Source of the DNA: Reticulascus tulasneorum
Lineage: Eukaryota > Ascomycota > Sordariomycetes > Glomerellales > Reticulascaceae
DNA: 64,000 nucleotides
Assembly (NCBI GenBank): GCA_001557505.1
Contig: LSAX01000006.1
Span: 1-64,000 of the forward strand
Reading direction: 5' to 3'
Positions 23,601-35,470 of the stretch are shown one piece after another. The notes beneath the pieces were generated by a model. That model did no database searches. It saw nothing but the letters and a program-made list of their open reading frames with translations, and was not told the origin of the DNA. Each line of letters starts with the position of its first letter. Within the stretch, counting starts at the first letter, position 1. The position numbers and the translations under genes are program-made.

Positions 23601-26600
23601 GGCGTCATCTTAAAAAAGAGTCCATATTGTTGCCCTTCAGAAGAAGCCAAGCGATGGAAGAACTGCGAATGGTTTGGTTCTGGGCGGTGCGATGATAACC
23701 ACTGCCCCACAACGGGTCATTCGGTCGAGTTGGCGTTCAGCAACTACGGAGAAGGGAAAGACTGTTGGCCCTTCGACCGAAAGCGCGCATTCTGCTGCGA
23801 TCCTTCGGACGGCAAGTCGCCATTCCTTCCGGTACCTTTGGCCAATCTCTTCCCCTCGCCGCCTGAAGGTGACAATATCGATGCAGAAGTACACTTCACG
23901 ACTGATGATACCTGGGGAACAAATACGCCGAAAAATGGCGGTTCGGAGGAGGCCGACGATTCGGCCTTCCAGTTTGTTGTCCTCGCATCTCCAGAAACAC
24001 TTCAGATTTCTTTGGACAAGCGGGATGGATCACACTGGGATGTCTTTAATTGCAATGACGGTGTCTCAGAAGGAGAACACAAGGTGCAGATGGCATGTTT
24101 GGATAACTCAGTCAACAGTACCTGTGACAAAATTCACCTTGGCCATGGTGTTCCAGGGACAATCTTGCAAATGCCAAACGGTTGTGGTCCTGGAAAGTAT
24201 GCGGTTGCGAAATCTTTAGAAACATCTAAGCACCAGCTTCTACCTCGTCACATCGAAGACATGGGCTTGAGTCACAAACCTGTCATATACGATCTTACTT
24301 TCGATTACGACTTTGCCCGGGTCCCACGTGACCTCGGAGATACCCAGATGCGTGTGGATTTTAGTAACGAACAACATTACTGGGACAATGTCGTCGCTGC
24401 TGCAGCATCCAAGAAGCGGAAGAGGGCAGTCAAGAGATCTCTTGAAGATATGGGCGGAAATCACATCCGATGGCTGGAAGAAGAGTTCCGTGATGACCTC
24501 CATTTCGGTGAGCTCGATGCAGAAGAATTGCACAAGCGGTGGTTTGGATCAGATGTCGTGTCGTGGCTGAAAGGGCTTCTCAATCCCTCCATTTCCAAGA
24601 CATTCACTCATGATCTCGATGAGACATTCACGGCAAAGATAATTGATGAGGATTGGGACTGTACGAGAGATAAGGCCCACTATGAAGGTCATCTTCTCGC
24701 ACAAGCACTTACCAACGCCAAGGTACAGACCAGCTTTGGCTTCTCGCTCATCACTAGGCTAAGCTTAGATGGGCTCGACCTGAGCAACTCGTTCCTAACT
24801 TTCAGCAACACCGGCGAGGTTACTGCGACTTTTACCCTTGAAGCTGTAGCTCGGGTAGATTTCGACAGCGGTGAGAAGACTATCGCCACCATTCCGTTCC
24901 CTGGTGCAACCCTGCGAATTCCCGGCATTGCAACAATCGGACCAAGTTTGCGAGTCTCTGGCCAGCTCATCGCAGATCTGACCGTTGCTACGAAGGTTGA
25001 AACCAAGGTGACCATTGCCAAGTGGTCTATTTCGCAAACAGTACCAGATCCTAGTCCAGAATATAATCCCACAGCGCCACAGCAAGGTGACTTTCAGACC
25101 CTCGCCGACAACAAACCTGAGTTCTACGCCGGTGTTGTGGCTCATGGCAAGGTAGAAGCCCATCTCAAGGCAGCCGTTGAGTTTGGCGTGCGTTTTGAAG
25201 ATCGATGGGGTATCGGTGCTGCCGCCGCATCTGTCGTAGCGGACGGCTATGTGCGAGTTGAGGCAGCTGTGGGCGCCGATACCAATTCGGGAACTTGCCC
25301 ATTCACGGTCGGGCTCTTTGTTGGGGCTGACCTGTATGTTCAGGTACAGGCTCCTGACGCATTTAAATGGACTCCGGTGAGATTCGACTTTCCAGGTGGT
25401 GGTGAGGTACCACTCATCCAAGGCGGATCTTGTCCTAAGATCGCGGGAAACTTGCCTACCCGACGCAGCCTTGATATCAATGAACCACTAGGCCGTTCGA
25501 CCTCAGTAGGAGCTTTGAGCGGACGTGCAGCAGAAGTCGGTTCCAATTCCACTAAATATCTGCCCTTGCCTGCGGATGAAACCATGCCCATCCACAGCCT
25601 CGATAAACGAGGAGGGGTATGGGGTCCCATTCTCCGTGTACCGGTCTCATCGCTCTTCTGCCCTGCGGCGGATGGTTCTGACACGAACGAAGGTACGGCG
25701 TGCTCAAAACTTGAGGGAACACCGCCTCCCGTAGGCAAGAGAGAGTTCGTTGAGAGACGAGACAGCAGGTTTGAGTTTGACAAGCGAAATAGCAGTCATG
25801 AGCTTGACAGGCGAGACACTCCAAAGGAGCCTACATTTTGTGGGAACCTGAAGTACTTCGCTGGGTACTATGACTCCGCTGGCACGTTGAAGAACGTGAG
25901 TTGTCCCGTAACATATCTTTATTGGGTATCTGGACTCGTTATCGGTACTTCAGCTAACTGGTGTCTGACAGAAAAACCCAACACCAATATTATATGGCTA
26001 TACCGACCCAAATACCTGTACAGACATGAGATTTGGCCAGCAGCCCATCGCAAGCTACACTAGCAATGGCTTCGCGACAGAGCACATCTTAGAGGCGCAG
26101 ATGCTCGCCATTTTTATTGACGAAGCCAATACTGCATGGGGACCGCAGTTCCCTCCCTTTGACCCTAGTAGATTAGGAACCACCGTGAATCTTTGCGAGC
26201 TGATGGCGGCATACTGGATCAACATTCCAGAAAATCTTTGGTTTGCGGAGGTACTCCCAAACGGGCAAAGATTCGAGGAAAATCCACTCGACTTGGTTGG
26301 GCTAACATGGCCGAACAAATATCGATATGCTGACGAATTTGTGATCTTGGAGAAGGGCGTGAATAGCAAGAAAGAAAGTGTGAGTCGCCTGTCCCTTTCA
26401 GTAGTTTTAAGATACACACTGACAAGATTCTGCAGCTTTGGGGCCGCAACGCAATCACCCAAGCAAACCTTATCGTTGGCATAATAAATAACAACCCTGA
26501 TGAAATGTTCAAGAACATCAAAGACCTAATCTCCGTTTTCAAATACCACCGCGACGCTACAGTCAAAGCGCATCTTGGCACTGAAATCCAACGCGTTGCC

Positions 26601-26957
26601 CAGGAGCTCGACTTCTTTGACACAAACTACCTAACTACACTGAACACTATCCCAGGCTCCAGTGGCGGTGTCCTTGTTGCTTGGCAGCCAATGCAGCAAC
26701 GACGCGGAGTCAGTCTACGGCAGGCATGGACCAGCTGGATGACAGCTAGAGGTATTGTGGCCAGGGATAAAGGCATGTTGTATATTGACACGTGGCTGCC
26801 GGCGATGTTGACGCAATATGACACGCCGCCAAATCGTCAGCAGGCGCAGGCGAATCCGCAGTCGACAATCGCCGCCCTGTTAGCGAAGATTGATGCTTTG
26901 GATGCAGAATGGACGCAACTGAGACCACTTATTGCGAACGTTAACTTCGTTCCCTGA
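20691..26957 (+). CDS. GH18 chitinase of the killer-toxin-like subgroup, with CBM18
   Basis: Sixteen exons join in frame to 1766 residues: 20691-20833, 20896-21053, 21128-21305, 21361-21523, 21603-21798, 21850-21971, 22027-22225, 22282-22288, 22344-22701, 22770-22844, 22904-22999, 23076-23356, 23431-23506, 23577-25895, 25972-26379 and 26436-26957. The order is signal peptide (MMQLRALVLLLTALLPS), a hevein-type chitin-binding domain (GACCPKATGWCNYGPEACG ... NVCCSEWG|FCG) and a GH18 barrel starting at IIGYYEAWAHDR. The barrel has GGWTFND, the complete catalytic motif DGVDFDWE and the MSYD segment. A Cys-rich region and a long C-terminal part with several Lys-Arg / Arg-Arg sites follow. It cleaves chitin outside the cell or in the wall. 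It has CBM18 but no LysM of its own, while the divergent neighbour supplies LysM modules. The upstream in-frame start (GTG at 20670) was rejected. Confidence 0.9.
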
Positions 26958-27368
26958 GCCAGCACATTCTAGTTACTTGGAGATATGAAGCATGTACTCA
27001 AAGCGAATTCGAAGGCTACCTACGTTTGTCAGTTGTATCTGGTGATGATTAGTCCAGCGTCTCCCCATTCCAGAGAATGCAAGTTTACCAGTGCCAGAGC
27101 ACAGTGTAAATTTTATCGGATAATGAGATTGATTGCTTGATGTTCAATTGCACCTGACCTATTTGCGCCAAGTAGACTCTGCACCCCTTGGGGCATTTCG
27201 TATGAGTTCAATGAACTTGGTAAACGGACATCACCGCATAGGTGGGCTGTGGGGTTATTGAGAGGAGCCAACTAAAATCGTGTAATTGTCATTATTTTTC
27301 ATCTGTAACACTGCTTTTCGTACCTGTCATTCTGTTTTATCGACCGCAGGTTCTAGAGTCTATACTTG
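26958..27368. other. Convergent intergenic region
   Basis: 3' flanks of the chitinase (plus) and the F-box-like gene (minus). No gene, repeat or clear terminator structure was seen. Confidence 0.4.
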
Positions 27369-28997
27369 TTAAGGTCTTCCACGAGGAGCTCCCCTCGGCC
27401 TTCCTCGAACTCTCTCGCTGGGAGCTGGGATATTGAACACCTCAGCTTCGTCATTGAATCTCTCTGACCCAATCCCCTTTAACGCGCTTAGCAGCTCATC
27501 ATCCGGCCTCCAGCCGGACGAGTCCATAATGTGTAATCGTCGATTTTCATCACTACACCCAGCTGCTTCATCTAGCCACGAGTATTGCCTAGGAGCTGCC
27601 CAGCTTACTTCCCACATTGGTCCATTGGCAGCTCCTCGTACTTTAACCGAGACAGATAAAATTACAGGCATGTGCATAGAAGCAGAGTTTGCGAAGGCCA
27701 AGAGGAGGGGCCGTAGCTGTTCGTCCGCTGGAGCGTGGCGAAACTGAATCCGCGGTTCCATTCCAGTCTGCCTCTTCTCTTCTTCTGCATCATATTCATC
27801 AGGGCCTTCGCCTGTATACATCCGTGGGCCTTGCATATCTGCGAGGTCTGCTGAAATCTCGAAGCGTCGACCAAGCTCTTGGTTGGAGTGACCATTGAAG
27901 TACCACTTGCCCGCTGGGCTGATGATTTCGAACGCAACATTCAAGTTGACTAAGTTCGGCCAAAATGGCTCTTGACTTTCTTGGGGAGGCTCAAAAAAGG
28001 TAGAATCCAGCACACCCTCAACACTCAACCACGTCAAGTTGCGTGAGAAGTCACGGAGGCCTTCGCTTAGTGGATCTCTTGTCAAAGGGCTGACCAGGTC
28101 TGGTGGAATTGCTAGTTGGTTTGCTAGCGGCTCTGAAAAGAAGACAAACTGCGCCTTCTTTAACTGACGTAGACATATAGGGCCTAGAGCTGCTCCCGCT
28201 TCATGCCTCATTTGCCGCCGAATATGCGAATATCGCTTTTCATTATCGTCGATTAACAAAGAAGTACTCTCTAGTTCAGGAAATTTGGATATGAGATCAA
28301 CGAAAGAGCGCATATCCAACTTGCGTGGATTTACTTCGAAGTGTAGATCTCGAACTATTTTTAACTCCGGTAAGGTGTCAGGATGTAAGAGTCGAAGATA
28401 GGAGTATTTAAATCTGTCGGTGAAAAGATCATGTCTCTGGCCCTCGTTGACGAGATGTATATTCTCGCTTATGGCTGCATATGGGCGCATGTTTGAATCT
28501 TTTGGTGAAGAGATCTCTTGAAAAATAAGTCGCAGCCCACAACTGGCATTACTCAGTACATTAGCCGATGTTGTAACTTCGGCAGTAATATCCCAAATCT
28601 TTAAGACGCCGAAAAGTCGGTTGACAGCATCCGTAAATGCAACATCATTAGCTAACCGTTCATGCTCTCTTTCAAACCGACCACATGCCACATCATCGTA
28701 GTCCGGTAGAAAAATACAATATTGTAGTATCTTGATATTAGACCGACGCCTAGGGTTCTCTAGACATCTCCTCTGGAGTTTGTCGATGTCCTCTTGAGTG
28801 CTCTTTACTTTGATATTGCAGAATGTATATTTTTCCACCGCACTCTGCCAGGAAGCATTAATTGTGGCGAGTGATATAAGTCGTGTGGCCAGAGAATCGC
28901 GATGGTGATAGAACTCCTTTACAAAGAAGTTCGCGTCTTCGATTAAGATCGTGTAGGTAGTGACCAAGTCGATAATTTCTTGTGAGAGTCGGTCCAT
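27369..28997 (-). CDS. F-box-like protein of unknown target
   Basis: A single uninterrupted 542-codon frame from a true ATG (28997). The N-terminus (MDRLSQEIIDLVTTYTILIE with LATINASWQSAVEKYTF about 40 residues on) has the shape of a divergent F-box: a Leu-Pro/Ser-Glu-Ile opening and a Ser-Trp / ala-val-glu second helix. The rest includes FVDLISKFPELESTSLLID and a conserved-looking tail with LHIMDSSGWRPDDELLSAL, as in large fungal families of F-box-like proteins of unknown function. It ends in an Arg-Gly-Pro run (RVRGRPRGAPRGRP). F-box proteins recruit substrates to SCF ubiquitin ligases, but no target can be inferred. No signal peptide or membrane helix is visible. Confidence 0.7.
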   Translation of the reverse strand: MDRLSQEIIDLVTTYTILIEDANFFVKEFYHHRDSLATRLISLATINASWQSAVEKYTFCNIKVKSTQEDIDKLQRRCLENPRRRSNIKILQYCIFLPDYDDVACGRFEREHERLANDVAFTDAVNRLFGVLKIWDITAEVTTSANVLSNASCGLRLIFQEISSPKDSNMRPYAAISENIHLVNEGQRHDLFTDRFKYSYLRLLHPDTLPELKIVRDLHFEVNPRKLDMRSFVDLISKFPELESTSLLIDDNEKRYSHIRRQMRHEAGAALGPICLRQLKKAQFVFFSEPLANQLAIPPDLVSPLTRDPLSEGLRDFSRNLTWLSVEGVLDSTFFEPPQESQEPFWPNLVNLNVAFEIISPAGKWYFNGHSNQELGRRFEISADLADMQGPRMYTGEGPDEYDAEEEKRQTGMEPRIQFRHAPADEQLRPLLLAFANSASMHMPVILSVSVKVRGAANGPMWEVSWAAPRQYSWLDEAAGCSDENRRLHIMDSSGWRPDDELLSALKGIGSERFNDEAEVFNIPAPSERVRGRPRGAPRGRP

Positions 28998-29432
28998 GAC
29001 TACTGCAGGGAGATCTGGGTGGGGTATAATAAAAGCAGAGGAGCTTGGACATCATGGCGACTCTGACGGTTCTTATAAGACGAATCATGAATATTAGTGC
29101 TTACAGGTGTGATTCGGGTGAAAGTTTCACAGCTCCAGGGTGCAACAATTGGATAAGCGGAGATGTCACATGATATGGCACATGATAAACTTGACAGCCA
29201 TGAGACTAAGCCCTGCCGTGTCGAATTCGACCCGAGACCCCATGCCAAGTGTCTTTAACCACTTCAGCTTGACTGCTTCGACACACGTGGGCTATTTTTG
29301 AAATAGAAGATATCACTGCGCAACATCGTTTTTCAAACAGCACTGCTAGATGTCCGCAAGTAATGTCAGTTCCGTCTTCCAACTCACTGATACTGCAGAT
29401 TCATCTGCCCAGAATACACGTGTGCCTGAGGG
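28998..29432. other. Divergent promoter region
   Basis: Lies between the F-box-like gene (minus) and the HET pseudogene (plus). No specific motif was recognised. Confidence 0.3.
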
Positions 29433-31970
29433 ATGTCATGGTCGAGCAAAGAATCTCTCCTCTGCCTCCGCTGCCGTGGCAGCGGGCACATTGCCGCTGA
29501 GTGTCACTCTCCAAAGAACACACAACCCTACCCGGTTACTCAAGATCCGCCAGTCGTGGGCCTGGGCACGGATCCTACCCCTGGTGGCAAGCCTTCCGCC
29601 ACTCCAGCAACCACAGGGTCATTGGTTGCATCGTCATACCTAAAGCGGCTTTTCAGGTCGCGACGAAATAACATACGCCAAGGGGATAAACGGCAAGCGG
29701 AGCAGCTAGGTGGGAGGCTTTGCGCACGGTGCCAGACGATTAAGTTAAACTGGAGTGATGCCGACAACGACAAGAGATGGAACGTGCTGCAGCAGCGTGA
29801 TAGGCAGGTGGCCAATCTGGGCCTGGCATGGTCGGTCAAGTTCTGGGAGTAGTGTCCGCTTTACGTTCTGCTTTTCGAAATTACGTTAGACCTAGCGTTA
29901 GAAGATATAGAAGAGAATATAAAGCGTGAAAAGTTGCAAAAAGGGAAAAAAAGAGTATTAGAGTATAATGTTATAATAATCATGACCTTTGCGCTGGGTA
30001 GATTAGGACGATCGCAGTATGTACCTTTCATCGTGGAGCAAGATAATATAAACTAGGCGGAGTGTTTGTATACTACGCTTGATGATTATTCTAAGGGTAA
30101 GATAATATGTACGGATGTTTATAACGCGATATGTCAGGTTACGTGGCAATGCGAGGGGAAGAAAATAAGCATTCTAGGTGCAAAGGCTATGCTAAGCTAA
30201 GGGGTTAATTACGGGCTTATCAAAAAGCTGGTTGGAGCGCTGCGATAGATACCATGCTGAGCGCTGTAGGCCGGAATAGGTTAAAAGGTTAAAGAAGATT
30301 CAACTTATCAACGTGGAGAGCTGGTAAATCGTGGAGTTTCCCCGTTCTGAAGTCTGTGATAGCTAGTACGTGGCGCTTAGCTATATATGGGGTTCTACGG
30401 AGCCGCGTAGCCATAACGTCGGGGACATCTTGCACGGAAGGTTGGCCTCCACGGTCGAAGACGTTATCACAATGACAAAGCATCTCAGCGTAAGTTATCT
30501 ATAGGTAGATGTTATCTACATTAAGCAACATAATAACGCGCACAAGATGAGCTAGGTTACATTGATAGACAGCATCTATAGCGGCGCGTAGGCAACGATC
30601 GTAGCGCTCTCCCGGAGCGACGTGGACTTTAGGCTATGCCGGGTTACTCGTGGTGTTAATGCTGCGAGGCCTTTCCACATATCGGATGAGAAATATCATC
30701 GGCGCAGATGTTAGCAACTATCGGCGAGAATTCGAGGGAACATCTGGGCGACCGTGCTGCCGACGCTAGATCAGCAGCTGAAGAAGTCCAGATAGAGGTA
30801 GCAGGGCTGGACGTTGCAGGAAGCGGTGCTATCGCCGAGATGTCTATATTTCACGTGGAGTAAGTGTACTTCCAGTGCAACTCGGTGCAGTGCTGCGAGT
30901 TGTTAGATGACGAGTATAATCCCATATTCCCGGTCAAAGGAGAAACTCAAATGAGCAGGATGATCACCATTGGAGGCACGGCTTCGTCGAGCAAGTTCTC
31001 TATTATGGATGACTATCCGGTGGGTTCTTACATCAGCCCATTTGCTGTGCCAGACGACGAGGACGCCGGCAAAGGGCGTGATGAGAACCTTTCATTGTTC
31101 GGGCAGCTCGTCTTGTACGACCGGCACCTGGAGCAGTATTCGCAGCGAGAGTTCATCTTTGACAGTGACGCCATCAATGCCTTCGCAGCAATCCTAGAAC
31201 GACTCCGAACCAAGTTTGGCCTCCAGGCTTTCTGGGGACTGCCAGAAGCGGCCATCCCTTGGACAATTATGTGGGAGGAAAAGAGCTATAACAGCCGTCG
31301 AAGGGCCGGGTTCCCAAGCTGTTCCTGGGCAGGCTGGAACGGCCCATTGAGTTCTGGCCAGGACCCTATGGAAAAGCCGGGGACAATACATGCGCTTGAC
31401 AATCCGTAACCCTTCACTAACATCTGGAAGGTCAAGAATGGGCAGCTGGTAAGTCTGTACATGCTTAGTGATCCCAAGAAGTATGATATTCGTTCCTGGG
31501 ACTATGTGTTATCGGATCTATCAAGACTCCCGCCGCAAACTTACAACTTCGATCGGACAAGATTTCAAGATGCAGAAGACATGGGATATTTGCTGATCGA
31601 CGGTATCATCCTTCAGATGCATCTACTCTGGAAACCGCTTCCCTATGACCGTCATTGTATGCCAAGGTATAAGCTGTACCCGCACATGGAGGTTCAATAC
31701 GGCAATGTCAAAAGTCCACGCTTAGCGCCCAACAAGAATGAGCTTGGAAGGCTCAAAGACATGGTAGGAAAGCAGCAGGACTTCCTCGTCGTGTTCGGGA
31801 GAGATATTGCAGATCATCCGGCGAGTAAGTACAGCGCACTGTTCCTGTCTCTGATCCTGTTGAGGTGGGGAGATAATATAGCGTATCGGGTTGCGGTAAT
31901 GCATGATCGCATCGATGGTTTTGCGAAGGATGCACTTTTTCAAACGAATCCACAGATCATACTCGGTTAG
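29433..31970 (+). pseudogene. HET-domain (heterokaryon incompatibility) gene, 5' half RIP-mutated
   Basis: The frame from the ATG at 29433 begins with a CCHC zinc knuckle (CLRCRGSGHIAAEC, exact C-x2-C-x4-H-x4-C spacing), followed by LCARCQTIKLNW. The frame is then riddled with TAA/TAG to about 30860 but still reads as a HET domain: INVESW*IVEFP, DS*YVALSYIWG, VEDVITMTKHL, YL*VDVIYIKQHN, IDSIYSGA*ATIVALS and QGWTLQEAVLSPRCLYFT. After a frame change it is clean: YFQCNSVQCCEL, then IWGLPEAAIPW-like text reading FWGLPEAAIPWTIMWEEKSY, FPSCSWAGW (to 31409) and 31461-31970. HET proteins trigger programmed death when unlike hyphae fuse. Damage is strongest at 29880-30700, with AT-rich composition. 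Whether the zinc knuckle belongs to the same original gene is uncertain. Confidence 0.75.
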
Positions 31971-32224
31971 GCTGCTGTCCCCACGGCTTAGGAAACTTGG
32001 GCTTAAAACGGTATACAGATAGCAGACGGAATCATTTTAAGCACTGAAGCTGCTGCAATACTGATAGGCGAACTGCCGAAGCAGCTGATGAATGCTTCAA
32101 GGCAAATGATGCAACTCACATGTTAGAAGTCTTTTCCCTATTCAGTTAATCGTCATCATCCTGTATAGCGGGAGGCATAACAGCGCCTTGTAACGGTGTA
32201 ATATTCTGTGGATGACGGCCAGCG

Positions 32225-33771
32225 TCAGCAGGAACTGGAATCCCGACTACTCAGATCATTAAACGCCCTTTTCCCGAGGTCATCATGAATGGAAGAAATC
32301 CACATAACTGATCGTAGCCTTTCTAGCGCATCGTCACACGAGAGGGTTGTTGGTCTAGGCTTTACAACGGCATCCCACTTAGCGCGCAGCCAGGACTCCT
32401 TGACGTCAAGTACCGAGATAACTCCCACTATCAGCAGCCAGAACACGACAACCCTCAGTTCAACCGTCGACGGCTCTATTCTCTGGCAAGCACTGCGCAG
32501 CCGCTCCGTCAGGTAGACCGGCCGAGCCCTCTTTCCGGGGGCCTGGAACGTTGTGGACAGGAAAGCGAGCATACCCAGCCGCAGACACTCGGCCACGATA
32601 TTGTCGTCTTCAGTTCCATCAACATTGTCTTCGAGATGCAGCAGGCGGAACTGGATGGAATGGACAGCGTCCTGAAATTCCACGCCGTCTAGGCGTGTGT
32701 GGTTGGCGGTGTGTTGATTTACGAGACGCGTCATGTGCCGGAGATCATAGAAGACGGTGGCAAGCCGAGGGCCAAGACATCCCGCAAATAACAGGAAGCC
32801 GTCATCTCCATCATCACTGAGCTCGCAATCTAGTTCGACAATGAGTTTCTTCGTGTTCAAGTAGAGCGAGTCCCATGAAGCGGGGTCGGGGAGAAGTCTG
32901 GGCATGTTCCCTGTGCTAAGAGACCACGCAAGATCCAGCCGGCCAACCTTGAAGTAAAGTTTGGGACTACGACGGAGGGCGGCGATGCCTCCGCGCATGT
33001 GAAGAATCTGACCGAGGCCAGTCATGTGCGTATTGAACGCGGCGCGGTCATCAAACATGTCGGTAATGGAGACAAGGGCCATGACCACGTAAACAGTTGA
33101 GTCCACTAAGTAGCCTTCGTTTTCGGAGAGCCTCGCGTTTAGGAGGGCTATTGTGCGCCAGAGATGGACAAACGTGGTACGTGCAGGTGCTCTATTTTGA
33201 AATAGATCGTCGAGAGCTGCGGCGGTAAGTAGGGTGCTGTGAACGTATACATCGTCGTGGAAGAGCAACTGGAAGTAATCTTGGTCATTCTTGTGGAAGT
33301 CGACGCAGTTAGTGATGGGGTACAAGCGCTTCATGGTATCGTAGGTAATGACTAAACGGTAAGACAGCCGATGATGGTTAGCAAAAGATGCAATTGACAG
33401 ATTATTGCATATGCTCTGATGCACTTACATTTAAATAAGAGCTCCTGGGATTTGGTGTCTATGTCTACTGCTAACATAGAAACCGCTAAGTCTGGAGGAG
33501 ATGCACGTGGCGAAGGAAGCGCGTTATCAGCAGCATTTGAATTATCAGTGTTGGCTATAACTCCTGCCTCGGCAACACAGCGGGACACGGGCGCCTTTCT
33601 CACGCGGAGTTGCTTCCGAGCATGTCGAACGGATCGACGGGAGTCTTCTCGTCTGTTCTTCCCCTGCATGCAATGACTACGCACAAGCGCTTGGTCGTCT
33701 GTTGCTGTGGGCTTACCTGACGGGCCATCAGTGTGAACAAAAGCGAACTGAAGTACCTTATGTTGGGGCAT
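32225..33771 (-). CDS. Fungal-specific transcription factor domain protein without a zinc cluster
   Basis: Two exons, 33771-33429 and 33351-32225, join to 489 residues across a GTAAGT intron with a GCTAAC branch site. The N-terminus (FAFVHTDGPSGKP, then VRSHCMQGKNRR) matches the start of a large fungal family in which a short basic segment replaces the Zn2Cys6 cluster. The C-terminal three-quarters look like the helical Fungal_trans_2 regulatory domain (FHDDVYVHSTLLTAAA, MTGLGQILHMRGGI, FWLLIVGVISVLD). The first ATG is at 33771; the longer frame opens with GTG. A function in gene control is inferred from family resemblance, and no target is evident. It may not bind DNA itself. Confidence 0.7.
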
Positions 33772-34551
33772 AATGCAGAACTTTGGTGCCACTGGCGTTA
33801 TGTTGGGTGGTGACTGGTCAAAATGAATATCAATGCTCGAATCGCGCTTGTACTGGTATTTCGGCTGAAGCTATTGCTACGGTCGGCTGGTGATTTTGGG
33901 TAGTCGATGACGACACTATTGCGAGATATTGCAAATGCCGATGATGTGAGTCTTGCAAGATGCATCTGCGTAGTCCGTATACGATCTCTTGAGTCTAAAG
34001 GTGGAAGTAAGGAACATTCTCCATGGTGAGATGCTGTCTCGTGACGGGGTGAACTTTGCGGAGCCACTGAATGTCGGTTAGTTCCGGAGGTCTCAGCTCA
34101 AGACCCTCATAATATCGACCACATTGATTTCCTATTTCGTTCTCGCGCGAAACTTCCCGCAACTTCTGTGGGACCTGTGGAGCACATCTAGAATGAATGC
34201 CTTTTGCAATCCATCCCAGAGCTAAATTGCGAGCTGACCCAGAATATAGCTAGTGATAAATTATTACTAGACTTTCAGCTTGTGGCTTGTAGTGGCTTTT
34301 TGTCTAGCTTAATAGCAAGGCTAGGAGTAAGGCGCCAGGATCTACATTGTTAGCGGTATATGCTGACCAGATTGAATTCCCGATTCGTCAGTACACCGGC
34401 ATGAGATCTCTTTTGCCAAGGTACTCGACATAGCTACCCCTTTATCTAATTGCAGATTACCAACACATATTCGGATATGGGGATCAAAATTCGACCATAA
34501 TGCTTTCGAGTTTGGGAAGTATTGATTACCTAAGGGAAGGCCTAAGAGATA
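33772..34551. other. Intergenic region with no recognisable gene
   Basis: 5' flank of the transcription-factor gene running to the MITE. Only short overlapping ORFs are present; no motif was recognised. Confidence 0.35.
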
Positions 34552-35295
34552 AGTCAAAACACCCCCATTCCGCCACCCCCCCCATTCCGCCACCCTGCAA
34601 CCACCAAAAAAGCTAGATTTACAAGGGTCAATATCTCAACAAGGGTTTAACTCAACAACTTAAGATTTTAATAGTAAATCTAATATATTAATAGAAGATA
34701 GATTCCAAAAGGGGTGCAAAATCGGACTGAAATTGGCCGAGATATTCAACAGCAAAGATATTTACATAGTAAATCCGTACCACCCCAACTTCACCAAACA
34801 AGGAATTAAAATTGAATTGAAAATCTAATATAATATTAGAGGCCAAGAGAAGCTCTAGGAATATTTTTATTTTGTGATAACTAAATAGATCAAAATGCTA
34901 TAGAAAGTTTAGTATTTTCCTTACTAAATTTTAATAGGGGATTTCTTATTTTAGAGCTTAGATTTCGACCATTTTAGCTACCACAAAATAGAAATATGCC
35001 TAGAGCTTTTCTTGGCCTCTAATATTATACTAGATTTTCAATTCAATTTTAATTCCTTGTTTGGTGAAGTTGGGGTGGTACGGATTTACTATGTAAATAT
35101 CTTTGCTGTTGAATATCTCGGCCAATTTCAGTCCGATTTTGCACCCCTCTTGGAATCTATCTTTTATTAATATACTAGATTTACCATGAAAATCTAGATA
35201 TTTAGAACTAAGTGGTTGTTGAGATATTGACCCAGCTTTTTGGTGGTGCACTGTGGCGGAATGGGGGGGGGTGGCGGAATGGGGGTGTTTTGACT
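34552..35295. mobile_element. 744-bp foldback MITE with TA target duplication
   Basis: The ends are perfect inverted repeats, AGTCAAAACACCCCCATT at 34552 and its reverse complement ending at 35295. They are flanked by TA on both sides (34550-34551 and 35296-35297). Two arms of about 340 bp (34552 to about 34898 and about 34961 to 35295) are near-complementary along their whole length around a loop of about 60 bp. The unit CCCCATTCCGCCACC is doubled at the left end, and mirrored at the right. There is no transposase ORF. The TA duplication and an AGTCA-type terminus point to mobilisation by a Tc1/mariner superfamily (Fot1/pogo-type) transposase. Arm mismatches are largely transitions, suggesting light RIP. 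Confidence 0.9.
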
Positions 35296-35470
35296 TAATG
35301 GAAGTGACTTAAATAGTATACTTTTCCTGTTCGGGTCCAGATGGTATACCGGCTTCATTGCTTCTTTGACATATCTTACATCTATTGACCATTGGTCGGG
35401 ACACCGCTCTGTTTCTCTAAAGCTACGATTTTGATATTATTAGTCTCAAATATAGCAGGGAAATCAAATT

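Noticed and set aside
24795..25421. 208-codon minus-strand ORF inside the chitinase
   Set aside because: Lies opposite a long in-frame chitinase exon, no family text; an antisense shadow.
29433..29852. Retrotransposon Gag reading of the CCHC knuckle ORF
   Set aside because: No reverse transcriptase, integrase, LTRs or further Gag text nearby; the following sequence leads into a HET domain.
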